DNA of 64,000 bases, from NCBI RefSeq assembly GCF_014836325.1, contig NZ_JACSQZ010000001.1:54739-118738 (forward strand). The letters run 5' to 3'. Origin of the DNA: Clostridium gallinarum (lineage in GTDB: Bacteria; Bacillota; Clostridia; Clostridiales; Clostridiaceae). Position numbers and translations under genes: made by a program. This document shows, piece by piece, positions 62,719 through 64,000 of this stretch; position 1 is the stretch's first letter, and each line of letters begins with the position of its first letter. The notes below the pieces were generated by a model. It searched no databases. It worked only from the letters and a program-made list of their open reading frames with translations, and had not been told where the DNA came from.

Positions 62719-63336
62719 TTATATATTATGACAGTTTTCATAAAGACCTTCTACTTTTTCCCAGTCTATTACATTCCATATATTCTTAACATAATCCGCT
62801 CTTAGATTTTTATATTTTAAATAATAAGCATGTTCCCATACATCTATAGTAAGAATAGGAATTAAGTTATCCATAACAGGTGAGTTTTGATTTACTCTCT
62901 TTACTATAGAAAGCTTTCCTTCTTCATCTTTAACTAAAAATCCATATCCTGATCCAAATTGACTTATAGCAGCATTACTTAATTCTTCTTTTAAATTTTC
63001 TACACTTCCAAAAGTCTTATTTATTTCTTCAAGTAATTTACCTTCTGGTTCCTTCTTAGGTGTAGGCGAAAGAATTGAAAAATATAGATTATGATTAGAT
63101 ACTCCTCCACCATTATTTACTACAGCCGGTCTTATTTCTTCTGGTAAATCTTCTATATCCTTTATTAATTGATCTAAGTTTTTTCCTTTTGTATATTCTT
63201 CATAACCTTCTAAAGCTTTATTTAAATTTGTTTCATATGTTTGAAGATGCTTTCCATAATGAGTTCTTACAGTTTCTTCATCAATATATGGCTCTAAGGC
63301 ATTAAAAGCATAAGGTAATTCAATTTTATTATACAT
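62719..63336 (-). CDS. sodA: Superoxide dismutase (Fe/Mn family)
   Basis: Converts superoxide to hydrogen peroxide and oxygen, protecting an anaerobe from air exposure. The metal ligands are H26 (RTHYGKHLQTY), the second His in SNHNLYF, and Asp and His in TIDVWEHAYYL. QFGSGYGFLV is the usual second-shell segment. The product of 205 aa is of normal length. The ATG at 63334-63336 is chosen because AAAGGA lies nine bases upstream, while a second ATG nine bases earlier abuts that site. Metal choice (Mn, Fe or either) cannot be settled by eye. It stands alone; element B5 follows. Confidence 0.95.
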   Translation of the reverse strand: MYNKIELPYAFNALEPYIDEETVRTHYGKHLQTYETNLNKALEGYEEYTKGKNLDQLIKDIEDLPEEIRPAVVNNGGGVSNHNLYFSILSPTPKKEPEGKLLEEINKTFGSVENLKEELSNAAISQFGSGYGFLVKDEEGKLSIVKRVNQNSPVMDNLIPILTIDVWEHAYYLKYKNLRADYVKNIWNVIDWEKVEGLYENCHNI

Positions 63337-63402
63337 TAATATCATCCTTTCAAATTATCTTTAAATATAATTTATCCAGAGATATTATATTTATTCAAAA
63401 TA

Positions 63403-63780
63403 TTATCTTAATTTATTCCCACAATAAGGACAATAATCATATTTACTATCAACAATCTTTTTACAAGCATTACATACTGAAGTGTAATTATAATTAGTGT
63501 TTATCTCCTTTAAATCCCAATATGTTATTTCAATATTGTCTCCATTCTCTATGCCCTTCCCCTTCTCCTTAGGAATAGAAAATACTTTATTACAACTTTC
63601 ACATACTACATAATATTCTTCATTCCATTTAAAAAGCGGTATAAAGAAAAAATGAAAATATCTAAAAGATTTTATTAATTTTCCACGTTCTATTTTATTA
63701 CATGATTTACACTGTATTTTTTCAATAATTTTTATTTCTTTTTCTTTATCTTCTATACCAAAAATCCCTATAAAAAACAT
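63403..63780 (-). CDS. Zinc-ribbon domain protein (MFFIGIFG type)
   Basis: A 125-aa protein with three paired-Cys groups: IQCKSCNK (about residue 23), VCESCNKVF (about 58) and VCNACKK...YCPYCGNKL (about 102-122). The opening MFFIGIFGIEDKEKEI is the hallmark of a widespread zinc-ribbon family in Firmicutes. The hydrophobic FRYFHFFFIPLFKWNEEYYVV is not a membrane segment of clear length. Function of the family is unknown; a metal-binding or membrane-associated sensing role has no direct support. Transcribed by itself upstream of sodA (66 bp gap, no clear terminator), so partial read-through is possible. Confidence 0.88.
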   Translation of the reverse strand: MFFIGIFGIEDKEKEIKIIEKIQCKSCNKIERGKLIKSFRYFHFFFIPLFKWNEEYYVVCESCNKVFSIPKEKGKGIENGDNIEITYWDLKEINTNYNYTSVCNACKKIVDSKYDYCPYCGNKLR

Positions 63781-63910
63781 AGTCTTCTCCTTTATTTTAA
63801 AAAATATAATTTACATCATTTTAACATCTTTTAGATAAAAGTAACCATATGTAAGTTTACCAAATCCACTTATTATAGTAAATTTACATATATCTACTAA
63901 AAATCAAATA

Positions 63911-63941
63911 AGAAGCTAGAATTTCTTTAACTCTAACTTCT
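63911..63941. terminator. Hairpin at the right edge, probable terminator
   Basis: AGAAGCTAGAATTTC and the matching ACTCTAACTTCT form an imperfect stem; TTTTATG follows on the plus strand and TTATTTG on the minus strand. It may belong to the next gene outside the window. Sequence from 63781 on has no other feature I can support. Confidence 0.5.
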
Positions 63942-64000
63942 TTTATGAATTATTATATATATCTTTAATGCTAGTTTTAATTATCACTAAAATATACTCC

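Overview
The window is chromosomal DNA of a low-GC, anaerobic, endospore-type Firmicute, most probably Clostridium sensu stricto (cluster I). The grounds are the strongly AT-rich sequence, AGGAGG-type ribosome binding sites, BglG/LicT antitermination, a KorAB 2-oxoacid:acceptor oxidoreductase, the bifunctional glutathione enzyme GshF, and several families typical of clostridia (zinc ribbons, AAA-ATPase/PD-(D/E)XK proteins, an Rpn remnant). The species cannot be named from sequence alone. There are no rRNA or tRNA genes, no CRISPR array, no complete insertion sequence and no prophage. Almost all genes read on the minus strand.

Layout. 1-6.2 kb: the 5' part of asnB, then an autoregulated beta-glucoside operon (licT-bglP-bglA) with two antiterminator/terminator leaders. 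6.3-19.2 kb: housekeeping and stress genes: HAD phosphatases, a GGDEF/EAL protein coupled to a stand-alone ATP-cone protein, the DbpA-type helicase, DedA, an M42 peptidase, then an arsR-MATE-gshF operon behind a promoter with twin operators, and cfa. 19.4-21.9 kb: korAB on the plus strand. 22-23.5 kb: a compact overlapping operon of a small alarmone synthetase-like protein, a HepT-like HEPN toxin and an MntA-like nucleotidyltransferase. 23.5-29.6 kb: a YgiQ radical SAM protein, a small plus-strand gene, a two-component system and a small orphan gene. 29.7-37.1 kb: a polar amino-acid ABC transporter and a MetNIQ-type ABC transporter with an M20 amidohydrolase. 37.2-41.9 kb: an accessory patch with an Rpn-nuclease remnant, MazG-like protein, a PD-(D/E)XK/DUF2075 helicase and an AAA/PD-(D/E)XK protein. 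42-47.4 kb: a YwaF-like membrane protein, a tiny zinc ribbon, a second MATE pump, a strange Met/Asn/Gln/Gly-rich repeat protein and a FUSC-type exporter. 47.7-60 kb: an eight-gene MoxR/DUF58/VWA/ABC operon. 60.3-64 kb: zinc ribbon proteins, alpha/beta hydrolase, glycerophosphodiesterase and superoxide dismutase.

The most unusual content is non-coding. Nine copies of an intergenic palindromic element of about 70 bp (types A and B plus one A/B chimera, around 29.2, 32.2, 33.0, 47.7, 61.5 and 62.6 kb) share a conserved core (TTCCGTCGC, then GCTCCAAGTCACC) inside long stems. The stems carry compensatory base changes. Many copies are followed by a CAAACTGAAGGAA-like spacer and a second hairpin. 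Most B copies lie 20-95 bp past the stop codon of a minus-strand gene with a T tract in the terminator direction, and one has its core inverted. A second, unrelated repeat family (about 18.0, 26.0 and 44.8 kb) ends exactly at the 3' ends of two genes.

How the genes work together: transport and use of beta-glucosides under LicT control; amino-acid and methionine-type uptake; redox and metal stress (gshF, MATE, ArsR, Sod, Cfa); and a likely envelope complex built by the MoxR/VWA operon. The alarmone synthetase/HepT/MntA and MazG/DUF2075 groups look like toxin or defence modules.
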